Both the position numbers and the translations under genes were made by a program. The notes beneath the pieces were generated by a model that saw only the letters and a program-made list of their open reading frames with translations, had not been told where the DNA came from and searched no databases. A DNA stretch of 64,000 bases from Arthrobacter sp. cf158 (GTDB lineage Bacteria > Actinomycetota > Actinomycetes > Actinomycetales > Micrococcaceae): NCBI RefSeq assembly GCF_900106835.1, contig NZ_FNNR01000001.1:161182-225181 (forward strand). Reading direction: 5' to 3'. This document shows, in pieces, positions 1 through 9,209 of this stretch (positions within the stretch are counted from its first letter, which is position 1; every line of letters begins with the position of its first letter).

Positions 1-1
1 T

Positions 2-586
2 TTGGACCTCGGCCTGCCCGATATTGACGGTTTTGAGGTGGCACGCCAAATCCGGAAATCCTCGGACGCCTACATCATCATGCTGACGGCACGCGCCGAA
101 GAGCTCGACACCCTCATGGGCCTTGAGGCGGGTGGCGACGATTACCTCACCAAGCCGTTCCGGCCCCGCGAACTGCGCGCCCGGGTTGAGGCCATGATGC
201 GAAGGCCGCGCGCGTCGTCGGACTCCAAGAGCGTTCCGGAAGCTGTAGACCCCGAGGTGAGCCACAACGGTCTGGCCGTCTCTGCAGGGTCCCGCACGGC
301 GGTCCTGAATGGCACGGAGCTGAAGCTGACCCGTACCGAATTCGACCTTTTGCTCGCGCTCCTTGAGACCGGACGGATCGTGCGGACCAAGTCCGATCTC
401 GCCCGGCGCCTGCGCAATGAACCGTACGACGTCGGCAGTTATGTCAGCGACGCGGACGAACGCGCAGTGGAGGTCCACATGGGGAACCTGCGGAAGAAGC
501 TGGGCGACAGCATCCAGGCACCCCGTTGGCTTGAGACGGTCCGCGGCGTCGGATACCGCCTGGCACCCGCCTCAAGCAACAACTAG
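2..586 (+). CDS. OmpR/PhoB-type response regulator, 5' end missing
   Basis: The gene is already in progress at the window edge, so its start and the acidic pocket of the receiver domain are missing. What remains begins at DLGLPDIDG, whose first Asp is the likely phosphorylation site, followed by the conserved Thr of MLTAR and Lys of TKPF. Residues about 95-190 form a winged-helix DNA-binding domain (LTRTEFDLL, VHMGNLRKKL, RGVGYRL). It is a cytoplasmic two-component transcription regulator; a partner histidine kinase, if adjacent, would lie outside the window. Its stop overlaps the stop of the convergent ferredoxin gene by 4 bp. Target genes cannot be inferred. Confidence 0.95.
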   Translation: MDLGLPDIDGFEVARQIRKSSDAYIIMLTARAEELDTLMGLEAGGDDYLTKPFRPRELRARVEAMMRRPRASSDSKSVPEAVDPEVSHNGLAVSAGSRTAVLNGTELKLTRTEFDLLLALLETGRIVRTKSDLARRLRNEPYDVGSYVSDADERAVEVHMGNLRKKLGDSIQAPRWLETVRGVGYRLAPASSNN

Positions 587-903
587 GCAACCGGCAACGG
601 CTCGGCCGCGATCACGGGGTGATCGCGGCCGAGGTTGCCCAGCCCGCCCGCACCCTGCGGTGAACCCAGGTCCTCGAAGAACTCCACGTTTGCCCTGACG
701 TAGTCTGCCCACTCGTCAGGTACATCGTCCGCGTAGTAGATCGCCTCCACAGGGCACACAGGATCGCAGGCTCCGCAGTCCACGCATTCCGACGGGTGGA
801 TGTAGAGCGAGCGCTCGCCCTCGTAGATGCAGTCCACCGGACATTCCTCGATGCACGCCTTATCCTTCACATCCACGCAGGGCTGGGCGATCACGTAGCT
901 CAT
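583..903 (-). CDS. fdxA: 7Fe ferredoxin (FdxA/FdxC type)
   Basis: This 106-residue cytoplasmic electron carrier has the actinobacterial seven-iron arrangement. An N-terminal C-x7-C-x3-C-P group (CVDVKDKACIEECP) and a second CVDCGACDPVCP group together hold a [3Fe-4S] and a [4Fe-4S] cluster. The C-terminal extension (YYADDVPDEW onward) is usual for the family. It follows the aldehyde dehydrogenase gene by 6 nt and may be transcribed with the upstream catabolic operon, although this ferredoxin is normally a housekeeping protein. No clear ribosome binding site precedes the ATG. Whether it serves the operon's flavoprotein is unknown. Confidence 0.92.
   Translation of the reverse strand: MSYVIAQPCVDVKDKACIEECPVDCIYEGERSLYIHPSECVDCGACDPVCPVEAIYYADDVPDEWADYVRANVEFFEDLGSPQGAGGLGNLGRDHPVIAAEPLPVA
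593..639. terminator. Long hairpin inside the 3' end of the ferredoxin gene
   Basis: The arms CTCGGCCGCGATCAC (601-615) and GTGATCGCGGCCGAG (619-633) are perfectly complementary around a 3-nt loop. They are extended by GGCAAC (593-598) and GTTGCC (634-639) after a 2-nt bulge. It lies within the last codons of the ferredoxin and just after the response regulator stop, so it probably ends the convergent transcripts. No T-run follows on either strand. Confidence 0.6.
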
Positions 904-909
904 GGCGTG

Positions 910-2385
910 CTACACACCTGTGTAGACGGTCTTGCCCCACGTGAAGAAGTCCAGGGCGGACCGGCCCTGTTCACGGAAGGTGTTGGTGGAGGAGTCCTTC
1001 ACCCCGCCGAAAGGCACGTTGAGGTCCAGTCCCGCCGTCGGGCGATTGACCTTCACCACGCCGGCCTGTGCGCGGGCGGCAAAATCCGTAGCGATGGCCA
1101 GCGAGTCCGTGCAGATCCCGGCGGTGAGTCCGTAGCGGGAATCGTTGATGGCAGCGAGGCCGGCTTCGTAGTCGGGCACCTCAAGCACAGCCACAACGGG
1201 CCCGAAGATCTCCTCGGTGACCGCTGCATCGTCGAACGGGAGCCCGGTGAGCACGGCGGCGGGGAAGAACAGCGGCCCGGTGGGGTCGCCGTCGTGGCTT
1301 CCGTGCAGGAGCGTCGCGCCGCGTTCGACGGCGGTGCGCACCGCGGCCTGGTCCTGCTCGAATTGCTGCCTGCTCACCACAGCGCCCATCCGGGCATCTG
1401 CGTCAAGACCGTCTCCAGTGCTGTAGGCAGCGGCCTCTTCCGTGAGGGCCTGGAGGAATGCCGGGCGGATGCCCGGCGTCACGTAGACGCGGGACGTCGC
1501 CGTGCAGGCTTGCCCGGTCAATCCGAAGGCGCCTGCGGCGACTACTTGGGCAGCTTTACGGGCGTCGGCGTCGTCCAGGACCAGGACGCCGTTCTTGCCC
1601 CCCATCTCCAACTGGACGCGGGCCCGGCGGGCATTCAGGATTTCCTGAAGCCCCAGGCCTACGTTGGTGGAACCGGTGAAGGACAGGCCGGCGATACGGG
1701 GGTCCCGGGCCAAGGCGTCGCCCACCACGCGGCCCTTGCCGTGGACCACGTTGAACACGCCCGCAGGAAGTCCGGCGTCCTGAAGGGCGCGGGCCAGATG
1801 GCTGGCGGACAAGGGGGTGAGCTCGGCGGGCTTGATGACCACGGTGTTGCCGCTGATCAGCGCCGGGGCTGTCTTCCACGCCGGAATGGCGATGGGGAAG
1901 TTCCAGGGCGTAATGAGTCCGACGACGCCCAATGCTTCGCGGCGGGTGGTGATGGTGGTGTCCGGCAGGCCACTGGGCAATACTTCGCCGGTAGCGGCCC
2001 AGCCAAGGGAGCCAAAGAAGCGCAGAACGTCAGAGGCCCGCTTGACCTCTCCCTTGGCCTCGGCCAGGGTTTTGCCTTCTTCCCGGACCAGGTCCTCGGC
2101 GATGGCCGTTTGCCGTTCGATCAGCAGGTTGCCGGCCGCGATGAGGATGGCCCCGCGGGACGGAGCGGGCAGTGCCGCCCACCCGGGTTGCGCGGCCGCT
2201 GCGGCGGTGATGGCAGCGTCCACCTCCTGGGCAGTGCCGCTGGGGGAGAGGGCAGCAAGCTCATCCGGACGTGCCGGGTTCATCCGTTGCGTGTCCGCCT
2301 CGCCGAGCCACTGACCGTTGATGAGGTGCTGGGCGGTGATGGTGGCGTGTTGTCCGAGCGTGGTTTCCAAGGTTGCTGACGTCAT
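910..2385 (-). CDS. NAD(P)-dependent aldehyde dehydrogenase, 2-oxoglutarate semialdehyde dehydrogenase-like
   Basis: A full-length aldehyde dehydrogenase (491 residues) that oxidises an aldehyde to the acid in the cytoplasm. The catalytic base is the Glu of LEMGGKNG (about residue 258) and the nucleophile is the Cys of GQACTATS (about 292); EEIFGPV and the C-terminal PFGGVKDSS are also conserved. The end [26 protein letters not shown] pattern (split here for length: [12 protein letters not shown], then TWGKTVY) resembles 2,5-dioxovalerate dehydrogenases. Its location after a DapA-family lyase supports a semialdehyde product as substrate, but the exact aldehyde is inferred. AAGGAAAAACA precedes the ATG. 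It is the last clearly catabolic gene of the minus-strand operon. Confidence 0.88.
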   Translation of the reverse strand: MTSATLETTLGQHATITAQHLINGQWLGEADTQRMNPARPDELAALSPSGTAQEVDAAITAAAAAQPGWAALPAPSRGAILIAAGNLLIERQTAIAEDLVREEGKTLAEAKGEVKRASDVLRFFGSLGWAATGEVLPSGLPDTTITTRREALGVVGLITPWNFPIAIPAWKTAPALISGNTVVIKPAELTPLSASHLARALQDAGLPAGVFNVVHGKGRVVGDALARDPRIAGLSFTGSTNVGLGLQEILNARRARVQLEMGGKNGVLVLDDADARKAAQVVAAGAFGLTGQACTATSRVYVTPGIRPAFLQALTEEAAAYSTGDGLDADARMGAVVSRQQFEQDQAAVRTAVERGATLLHGSHDGDPTGPLFFPAAVLTGLPFDDAAVTEEIFGPVVAVLEVPDYEAGLAAINDSRYGLTAGICTDSLAIATDFAARAQAGVVKVNRPTAGLDLNVPFGGVKDSSTNTFREQGRSALDFFTWGKTVYTGV

Positions 2386-2412
2386 TGTTTTTCCTTCGAA
2401 AGGTGGTTGGGC

Positions 2413-3225
2413 TTAGAGGCTGCGGATCAGGCCGCCGTCGCACCTGAGTGCGACTCCCGTGATGTACGACGCCGGCGCGCTGCACAGGAACGCAGCAGCT
2501 GCACCGAACTCGGCGGGTTCTCCGTAGCGGCGGGCAGGGATGGTCTTGCGGGATTCGAGCTGAATGTCTTCCATGGTGGTGCCGCGACGTTTAGCTGCTG
2601 CATGGTCCAGCTGGGCTACGCGATCCGTGGCAATCCGGCCCGGGAGGAGCAAGTTGACGGTGACCTCGTCCAAGGCCACTTCGGCGGCGAGGGTCTTGAG
2701 GTATCCGGCCAAGGCGGCCCTACCGGTGTTGGAGACCGCCAGGTTGGGCAGCGGCGCCGTGACGCCGCTGGATCCGATGGCCAGGATGCGGCCCCACCGC
2801 CGTTCCCGCATCCCCGGGAGGACGTGGGATACCAACGCATGGTGGGGCTTGACCAGGAGATCGAAGGCCGCGGCCATGTCATCGGAGCTCAGTGTCGCCG
2901 CGGCACCCGGTTTGGGGCCGGGGCCATTGAGGACCAGGATGTCGATAGCCCCCAGGTCCGCCACTGTCTGTTCGACGGCGGACTCAATGCCTTCGGGGGT
3001 GGTGAGGTCTGCTTCAATGGCCACCGCGTCAAACCCGGTGGTCCCCAGTGCGCCGCTTCCGTACGCGGCCTGCAGTTCGGCGACGATCTCCTTGGCACGG
3101 TCCCGACGACGGCCCACAATCGCCACCCGCACGCCCTCTGCTGCCAGGGCGCGGGCAACGGCCAAGCCCAGCCCGCCGGTGGAGGCGGCAACCAGGGCAG
3201 TCTTTCCTGCGATTCCCAGATCCAT
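2413..3225 (-). CDS. SDR-family protein lacking the Tyr-Lys catalytic pair
   Basis: A 270-residue Rossmann-fold short-chain dehydrogenase/reductase homologue. The cofactor loop is atypical (AASTGGLGLAVA), followed by the basic GRRR segment that often indicates NADPH. The usual YxxxK motif is replaced by Ser165-N-T-G-Arg169, although the Ser of IGSSG is present. Such SNxxR variants form a divergent group usually annotated as 3-oxoacyl reductase-like. Its ATG shares one base with the stop of the DapA-family gene (TGATG), so translation is probably coupled. It may reduce or isomerise a pathway intermediate, or have a non-redox role; the substrate is unknown. Confidence 0.8.
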   Translation of the reverse strand: MDLGIAGKTALVAASTGGLGLAVARALAAEGVRVAIVGRRRDRAKEIVAELQAAYGSGALGTTGFDAVAIEADLTTPEGIESAVEQTVADLGAIDILVLNGPGPKPGAAATLSSDDMAAAFDLLVKPHHALVSHVLPGMRERRWGRILAIGSSGVTAPLPNLAVSNTGRAALAGYLKTLAAEVALDEVTVNLLLPGRIATDRVAQLDHAAAKRRGTTMEDIQLESRKTIPARRYGEPAEFGAAAAFLCSAPASYITGVALRCDGGLIRSL

Positions 3226-4169
3226 CAGAAGCTCCGTACCGGGATCTTGGCGTTTTCCAGGGCAGCAGCGGCCTCGCTAAGGTGCGTGGCCATGCTCGTG
3301 CGCAGGTCCTCCGGGAAACCCGCCGCTGGTGCACGGACCCCGGAGTCCTTGATGAGGCCACGTTCACGCAGGCACTCCTTGCGGATGGCAAGCGCCACCT
3401 TTGCCTGCTGCTCAAAGTTGATCAAGGGCAGGAACGGCAGCAATTCACGCTGTGCGGCCTCGTAGCCGTCCTCCTGCCAGGCCCGGACGCAGGCGATGAG
3501 GGCTTCCGGGTAGGAGAAACCGGTCATGGCTCCCGCCGCGCCGGCCACCAATTCATCCAGCAGTCCTTGTCCGCCCAGCCCGCCAAAAACTGAAACCTCG
3601 ACGGCGGCACTCAACTCCGCGATCGCGACGCTGGTGGGCGGCGCTTCTGCCTTGACGGCTACGACGTACTCGCAGGCGTTGACCACAGAGATCAGGGCCT
3701 TGGTGGGGATGCTGACGCCACTTGCCAGCGGATAATCCTGCAGGACAACGTTGGCGCCGGTCGCGCGGTGGATGGCGTCCAAGTGGGCAATCACCGTCTG
3801 GGGATTGCCCGAGTTGGCTTGCACCATCACTGCTGCAAGCCGTGTCCCGGCAATTTCCTGGGCGGCGCGGACTTCTTCGATGGCCGGGCGGGTGGCCAAA
3901 GCGGTCACTCCCACTACCAAGGGGAGCGACGTGGACTCCACCACAGTTTCCAGCACCTGGCCGCGCTCCTCTGCGGTCAGGGCGACAGCTTCCCCAAAGA
4001 CGCCCAGTACCGTGAGCCCGGTGGCGCCAATGGATTCATAGTGCTCCACCAGCTCGGCCAAACTGTCCAGGTCCACATCCAGGGTGCTGCCTTGGAACGG
4101 TGTGGCAACAACGCCCCACACGCCAGCCAGCAGAGATTCTCGGTTTTTGGGCGCAGAAGATTGAGTCAT
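3225..4169 (-). CDS. DapA (DHDPS/NAL) family class I lyase or dehydratase
   Basis: A 314-residue TIM-barrel protein of the dihydrodipicolinate synthase/N-acetylneuraminate lyase family. The Schiff-base Lys is in VVAVKAEAPP (about residue 172) and the assisting Tyr is in LQDYPLASG (about 145); the GxxGE-like loop is GVFGEAVAL. The family cleaves, condenses or dehydrates 2-oxo acids through a Lys imine. It is not the biosynthetic DapA, because it sits between a crotonase and an SDR in a catabolic operon. Followed by an aldehyde dehydrogenase, it probably releases a semialdehyde or pyruvate plus an aldehyde. AAAGGAACC precedes the start. Confidence 0.87.
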   Translation of the reverse strand: MTQSSAPKNRESLLAGVWGVVATPFQGSTLDVDLDSLAELVEHYESIGATGLTVLGVFGEAVALTAEERGQVLETVVESTSLPLVVGVTALATRPAIEEVRAAQEIAGTRLAAVMVQANSGNPQTVIAHLDAIHRATGANVVLQDYPLASGVSIPTKALISVVNACEYVVAVKAEAPPTSVAIAELSAAVEVSVFGGLGGQGLLDELVAGAAGAMTGFSYPEALIACVRAWQEDGYEAAQRELLPFLPLINFEQQAKVALAIRKECLRERGLIKDSGVRAPAAGFPEDLRTSMATHLSEAAAALENAKIPVRSF

Positions 4170-4232
4170 GGTTGGTTCCTTTCAGTGCAAACCGCAGGTA
4201 CGCGGAAACTGATTACTTAGTGCCCGGATTTC

Positions 4233-5039
4233 CTAGTGACCAGGCCAGACGGGGGGACGCTTCTCCTGGAAAGCAAGGACGCCTTCGGCTGAATCCTCAC
4301 TGTCCAGCGCAGCCATGAGTGCCGGCAGGCGAAGGCCGCGGGCCTCCTTGGCCGTGAGATGGCCGGTCTGCGTGACCATCTGCTTCACTGCCCGTACCGA
4401 GGTGGGGGCGCAGGCAAGGATCTGGTCCACCCAGCGCTGCACGGCGGCATCGAGTTCTTCTGCGGGCACCACCTCGTTGACCAGGCCCATGGACTGCATC
4501 TCAGCAGCGTCCGCTTTCCGACCGGTCAAGAGCATGCCCATTGCCTGAGTGTGCGGGATCCGCCGCACCAACTGGTGGATGCCGCCGTCGAGAGCCAAGC
4601 GCCCAACGCGAGGCTCCGTCAGGCCGAACTTCGCGGTATCGGCCGCCACCACAATGTCCGCTCCCAGCACCATTTCCATGCCGCCGCCCAAGGCGTAGCC
4701 ATTGACCCGGGCGATCACCGGAATGTCAAAGGTGGTCCGAAGGCTCAGGCCTCCGAAACCGTTGGGATCAAGGCTGGCCCAGTATTCCAGGCCGGTCTTG
4801 TCCACGGCGGACGCGGACATGTCCGCACCAACGGAGAAGGCCCGGGATCCGGCACCCGTGATGACCACCGCCCGCACGGACGGATCGCCCTCCAGCTGGT
4901 CCCAGATCGAGTTGAGCCGGGCCTGGGCGGTGGCATCCACGGCGTTGAGCACGTGCTGGCGGTCTATGACCACTGTTGCCACATGGTTTTCGATGGTGAG
5001 GGTAACGGTGTCAACGAGCTCTTCAACCGAGGCGGTCAT
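4233..5039 (-). CDS. Enoyl-CoA hydratase/isomerase (crotonase) family
   Basis: A 268-residue crotonase. The oxyanion-hole segments are SRAFSVGADMS and NGYALGGGMEM. Both Glu residues used by true hydratases are present: Glu of GGGME (about residue 121) and Glu of LTEPRVG (about 142), so water addition to an enoyl-CoA is plausible. The start overlaps the CoA-transferase stop by 4 bp (ATGA), indicating translational coupling: the transferase product is probably its substrate or precursor. The acyl group is unknown. Confidence 0.9.
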   Translation of the reverse strand: MTASVEELVDTVTLTIENHVATVVIDRQHVLNAVDATAQARLNSIWDQLEGDPSVRAVVITGAGSRAFSVGADMSASAVDKTGLEYWASLDPNGFGGLSLRTTFDIPVIARVNGYALGGGMEMVLGADIVVAADTAKFGLTEPRVGRLALDGGIHQLVRRIPHTQAMGMLLTGRKADAAEMQSMGLVNEVVPAEELDAAVQRWVDQILACAPTSVRAVKQMVTQTGHLTAKEARGLRLPALMAALDSEDSAEGVLAFQEKRPPVWPGH

Positions 5040-6316
5040 CGGAGCACCCCCAGCTGCTGCAGGCGTTCAATGGTTTCCTGGTCGAAGCCGTTCTCCAGCA
5101 GGACTTCCACGTTGTGCTCGCCCAAACGGGGAGCAGCACGACGGATGGTAGGAGGCGTTGCGGAGAGCCGGATGGGCGCGTTCAGCATGCGGACCGTACC
5201 CACTGTGGGATGCTCAGCTTCCACGATCATGCCGTTGGCTTCGGTCTGCGCATCCGCCAGAGCCTGTTCCAAGGTGTGCACCGGGGCGTTGAGCAGTCCC
5301 TGTTCCTCGAGCTGGTGGGTCCAATATTCGGTGGAGTTGGTGGCGATGTGCTCGCGGAAGATTGCCTGCAACGCCGGCTTGTTCTTGAACTGCTGCTCCA
5401 GGTTGGAGAACTCCGGACGCTGCGTCAGGTCCTCGTCCAGGTCCAGCGCATCAGAGATCCGGGCCAGGGGGTCCGGCGTGAAGCCACCCACCATACACAC
5501 GGCGCCGTCGGTGGTTTCGAACACACCACTCAGCGGCATGGCACCCCAGTTGACCTCGTAGCCGCGGTTGAGCTGCATGCATGCCTCCTGCATTTGCAGG
5601 TGCAACATGGAGTCGTACATGGTCACTTCCACCTTCTGGCCTGCGCCCGAGGATTCCCGGGTGCGCAGCGCCAACAGGATGCCCTGCATGAGGTGCATTC
5701 CGGTGATGTAGTCGCACAACGTGGTGGGGTAGATGGCTGGTTTGGTGTCCTCGGACTCCCTGCGCCACATCACACCGGAGTAGGCCTGCGCGATCGCATC
5801 CTGGCCGCCCTTGTGCGAGTACGGACCAACAGGCCCGAATCCGGTGCCTGAGGCCCAGATGATGCCTGGGTTGGTGGCTTTCAGGTCCTCGTAACCAAAG
5901 CCCATGCGTTCCATCACGCCGGACCGGAAGTTGCTGACCACTACATCGGCGTCGGCCATGAGACGGTGCAGGACCTCGCGGCCTTCTTCGGTGCGGGTAT
6001 CCACGGAGACGCTGCGTTTGTTCCGGTTGATGGACAGGAAGATCGGGTTGTCCTGGCCGTCCTGATCCGGGAAGGAGTTGCGCGAAATGTCACCGGCTCC
6101 AGGGCGTTCAACCTTGATGATGTCCGCGCCGTAATCACCCAGCAGTTGTGTGCAGGACGGGCCCATGAACACCTGCGTGAAGTCCACGATCTTGATGCCG
6201 TCCAGCGGGAGCGGCACTGGCGCGGGCGCTTCTGTGGTGAGTGCCGCCGTCGTGCTTTCCGTCGTTTCGCCTGCCGGCTGGTCCAAGGTCGCGGTATCCA
6301 GGGTCACGCTGCTCAT
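5036..6316 (-). CDS. Class III (CaiB/BaiF/Frc) acyl-CoA transferase
   Basis: This 426-residue protein belongs to the formyl-CoA transferase family, which moves CoA between organic acids through an aspartyl-CoA anhydride. The catalytic Asp is in GGQDAIAQ (about residue 172); other family blocks are VDFTQVFMGP, YGADIIKVERPGAGD and NRNKRSVSVD. A low-complexity N-terminal stretch of about 38 residues (Thr/Ala/Pro rich) precedes the domain and is unusual. It overlaps both neighbours by 4 bp (flavoprotein upstream, crotonase downstream). It likely activates the imported acid as a CoA thioester, the donor being unknown. Confidence 0.92.
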   Translation of the reverse strand: MSSVTLDTATLDQPAGETTESTTAALTTEAPAPVPLPLDGIKIVDFTQVFMGPSCTQLLGDYGADIIKVERPGAGDISRNSFPDQDGQDNPIFLSINRNKRSVSVDTRTEEGREVLHRLMADADVVVSNFRSGVMERMGFGYEDLKATNPGIIWASGTGFGPVGPYSHKGGQDAIAQAYSGVMWRRESEDTKPAIYPTTLCDYITGMHLMQGILLALRTRESSGAGQKVEVTMYDSMLHLQMQEACMQLNRGYEVNWGAMPLSGVFETTDGAVCMVGGFTPDPLARISDALDLDEDLTQRPEFSNLEQQFKNKPALQAIFREHIATNSTEYWTHQLEEQGLLNAPVHTLEQALADAQTEANGMIVEAEHPTVGTVRMLNAPIRLSATPPTIRRAAPRLGEHNVEVLLENGFDQETIERLQQLGVLR

Positions 6317-7695
6317 GCCGGCACCGCTGCGGTTGCGTCCACGGTGGCGTTCGACGACGGGACGTCGCCCGGGTCTGCACCGTGGCGACGCATGCCCTGC
6401 TGGATATCCAGCGCGGAGACGTCACGGACCAGGAGGTTGTTCTCCACAGCGAGGGCGGCAGCGACGCCGACGGCCTGGCCCATGGCCATGCACGGCGGGA
6501 TCTCGCGGGACATCTTTTGCGCCTCCGGTGTTGCCGAGTAGTGGCGGCCCGCCACCAGGAGCTGGTCCACTTCCTTGGGCAGGAGCGAGCGGTACGGGTA
6601 GTAGTAGTCGCGGCCACGGGCGACGGTGTCCTCGAAGTGCCTGCGCTGCGTGACGTCGTCCTTGGTCATGACGTACTCGCCCTGCAGGAGGCGGGTCTGG
6701 CGGACGCCCATCTGTGAGGCGACGTCCAGCATGTAGCAGTTTTCGAAGCCGGGAAGGTTGGCGCGGACGTAGTCCACGGCCTCGGAAATGCGATCCCGGG
6801 CGGCGAACTCGGCGGCAGTCATGTCTGCGGGATCAACACCATCGAAGCCGGACATGTGCGGGGCGTTGCACCAGACCACGCCGTCGATGGGGGTCTTGAG
6901 CCACCACAGCTCCCAGGCTCCACCGAGGAGCCGCTTGATCTTGCGGTTGATGGCGCGGGCTTCCTTGGGATTGGCCTGTTCGAAGGCTTCTGCGGCATTG
7001 GTGTCCACGTTGCCCAGGCGGAAGACCAGCGTGGTGAGGTAGTTGTCCTTGGCGTAGCTGGCGCCGGCTCGGGATGCGACGTCGATGTCACCGGTGGTGT
7101 CGATGACGACGTCGGCCATGAACGCCTGCGGGCCAAGCTTGGTTTCGCAGATGACGCCTTTGATCACGCCGTTGTCCACGATGGGCCGGGAGAACCATGA
7201 GTGCAGTCGGAGGTCTACGCCGGCCTCACGGACGAGGTCGTTGGAGACACGCTTCCAGCCATCGGGATCGAACGCCGCGGCGTAGCAGATGGGCTTGGGG
7301 TTGGTGTGGGAGTGGAAATCGAAGGTGCCGTAGCGTCCCCACTTGTTCCAGAGTTCCTCGGAGGTCTTGCGGTCATCGGCAGGCGGGACGATTGCCAGGC
7401 CCAGCTTCTGCAGGCGTTCCACATACTCGGAGACGATGCCGGTGACAGTGATTTCCTGGCCGTTGATCATGTCATCGAGCACCAGGACCATGCCGCCGGA
7501 GGCCAAACCGCCCAAGGATGAGTAGCGCTCCAGGAGCGTCACCTTGGCGCCGGAACGGGCTGCGGTGACGGCAGCGGCCACGCCTGCGGGGCCACCACCA
7601 ACCACCAGGACATTGGAACGGGAGATGACAGGGGCGGTGAGGTCCGCCGTCGTGGTGCTGAGTTCAAGGGACGTGCTGAGTTCCAGGGAGTTCAT
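6313..7695 (-). CDS. FAD-dependent oxidoreductase (FAD_oxidored family)
   Basis: A 460-residue flavoprotein with an N-terminal dinucleotide-binding motif VLVVGGGPAGVAAAV followed by LLERYSSLGG, and a late FAD contact around LLVAGRHYSATPEAQKM. The region VVIDTTGDIDVA is typical of the family, which includes dehydrogenases of organic acids. No signal peptide or membrane segment is seen, so it should be cytoplasmic. The N-terminus contains a duplicated LELST. AAGGACTCCCCC precedes the ATG; the stop overlaps the CoA-transferase start. It probably oxidises the imported compound before or after CoA activation. Confidence 0.88.
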   Translation of the reverse strand: MNSLELSTSLELSTTTADLTAPVISRSNVLVVGGGPAGVAAAVTAARSGAKVTLLERYSSLGGLASGGMVLVLDDMINGQEITVTGIVSEYVERLQKLGLAIVPPADDRKTSEELWNKWGRYGTFDFHSHTNPKPICYAAAFDPDGWKRVSNDLVREAGVDLRLHSWFSRPIVDNGVIKGVICETKLGPQAFMADVVIDTTGDIDVASRAGASYAKDNYLTTLVFRLGNVDTNAAEAFEQANPKEARAINRKIKRLLGGAWELWWLKTPIDGVVWCNAPHMSGFDGVDPADMTAAEFAARDRISEAVDYVRANLPGFENCYMLDVASQMGVRQTRLLQGEYVMTKDDVTQRRHFEDTVARGRDYYYPYRSLLPKEVDQLLVAGRHYSATPEAQKMSREIPPCMAMGQAVGVAAALAVENNLLVRDVSALDIQQGMRRHGADPGDVPSSNATVDATAAVPA

Positions 7696-7705
7696 GGGGG
7701 AGTCC

Positions 7706-9046
7706 TTACTTTCCGACGAAGATGCCGTTGGAGCGGCGGGCTGCGAGGTAGAAGACGATGCTGAGGATGGAGAGTGCGGCCACGTAGACCGGGAAGACCC
7801 AGCTGATGTTCAGGGATTGGAACCAGACCAGCAGGTAGGAGGCGGTGCCGCCGAAAAGTGCGACTCCGATGCCATAGCCCAGGGCTACCCCGGTGCCGCG
7901 GATGTTCTTGGGCATCAGGGACGAGCTGACCACGTTGTAGAGCGTCATGTTCAGGACCAGCACGATGGAGCCGCCCAACAGGACTGCTGCGAATCCGCCG
8001 ATGCCTGGCTGGACGTACATCAGCATGAGGAACACGGACGGGATGGCCAGGATGCGGGTCACCAGGAACCACTTAGACATCGCCTTGCCGTCGGCCAGTT
8101 TGCCGATGATCCAGCTGCCCACCACCAGGATGACGCCCAGGATGGTGGTGAGGGCGAAGACTGCGGTGGGATCTTCCTTGAACCCGCTGCGTGCTGCGCT
8201 GGGGAGGCCGACGTTCCAGGCGTAGTTGTAGGCCTGTGCTGCGCCCACCACGAAGATGATGGCCAGGACGGAGAGCCAATGCTTCCGGACTCCGGACCAC
8301 ACAGCCCGGGGAGTGTTGGTGGCCATTTCCTCGGCCTTGAGGGTTTCCGGCAGTGAACGGCGGAGGTAGAGGACCACGAAGCCGAACAGGGCGCCGATGA
8401 TGAACGGTACGCGCCAGCCCCACTCGGCCATCGCTGCACCGCCCAGGACCAGGCTGCACAGGAAGCTGATGAGCGACGCCAACAGGATGCCGATGTTCAC
8501 GTAGAAAGACATGATGCCGGCGACGTAGCCCTCGCGGCCTTCCGGAGCGAGTTCCACGGCGTGCGAGGTGGAAAGTGGAGCCTCGATGCCCGTGGAAATA
8601 CCCTGCAGGACGCGGCAGATGAGCAGGATGATGCCTGCCGCCGGGCCGATCGTTTCATAGCTGGGGGTGATGGCGATGATCAGGGTGGTGCCGGCCATCA
8701 ACATGATGGAGAGCAGCATGACCCGGCGGCGTCCGATGCGGTCCGCCAGGGTTCCGAGGAGGATGCCGCCCAAGGGGCGGAAGGCGAATCCGACGGCGAA
8801 CACGGCCAGCGCATTCAATGTTGCGGACAGGGGATCGGTGTTGGGAAAGAAGTTCGGCCCGATGAAGGCTGACAGGAGGCCAAAGACCATCCAGTCGTAC
8901 CATTCCAAGGCGTTGCCGAGCCCCAGGCCCAGGAGGCCTTTGCGGACTTCGGGCGTGAACTTGGCGTTTTTGCCGGCGTTGCTGGGGGATGAGTGGGTGG
9001 TGCTGGGGGACGGGACAACGTTGTCCGTCGCTTGGGTGTCGAGCAT
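7706..9046 (-). CDS. MFS transporter, metabolite:H+ symporter-like
   Basis: A 446-residue inner-membrane carrier with about 12 hydrophobic segments. The MFS signature between helices 2 and 3 is LADRIGRRRVM, and the start of helix 1 (GNALEWYDWMVFG) is typical of the metabolite:H+ symporter group, which imports organic acids and betaines. I chose the ATG at 9046 because AAGGAC lies 6 nt upstream; a longer frame to 9154 would add a basic, non-membrane tail. First gene of the catabolic operon, 10 nt before the flavoprotein gene. The substrate is presumably a carboxylate. Confidence 0.9.
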   Translation of the reverse strand: MLDTQATDNVVPSPSTTHSSPSNAGKNAKFTPEVRKGLLGLGLGNALEWYDWMVFGLLSAFIGPNFFPNTDPLSATLNALAVFAVGFAFRPLGGILLGTLADRIGRRRVMLLSIMLMAGTTLIIAITPSYETIGPAAGIILLICRVLQGISTGIEAPLSTSHAVELAPEGREGYVAGIMSFYVNIGILLASLISFLCSLVLGGAAMAEWGWRVPFIIGALFGFVVLYLRRSLPETLKAEEMATNTPRAVWSGVRKHWLSVLAIIFVVGAAQAYNYAWNVGLPSAARSGFKEDPTAVFALTTILGVILVVGSWIIGKLADGKAMSKWFLVTRILAIPSVFLMLMYVQPGIGGFAAVLLGGSIVLVLNMTLYNVVSSSLMPKNIRGTGVALGYGIGVALFGGTASYLLVWFQSLNISWVFPVYVAALSILSIVFYLAARRSNGIFVGK

Positions 9047-9209
9047 GGATTTGTCCTTACGCTGACGCCCCGGAGGGCGTGGGAGGGTATGACGCAGGAA
9101 CGCCTGTTGGAGGAGGCGTTTGATGCGAAAGTGGCAAGGAGTGTCTGCGGCCACGGTTCGTGTCCGGACAGTTAAGGGAAAACGCTGGCGCCGTGTGGGG
9201 GCGGCAGGG

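Noticed and set aside
796..2379. 527-residue plus-strand open frame opposite the aldehyde dehydrogenase gene
   Set aside because: High-GC antisense shadow: composition is Gly/Arg/Val biased, no family motif, and the minus-strand gene has clear catalytic residues.
9047..9154. N-terminal extension of the MHS-type transporter
   Set aside because: The extension is basic and hydrophilic and has no ribosome binding site, whereas AAGGAC precedes the ATG at 9046.
9161..9170. Palindrome TGTCCGGACA between the XRE-cupin gene and the transporter
   Set aside because: Ten bases of GC-rich palindrome are common by chance here and no second copy was found at a promoter.
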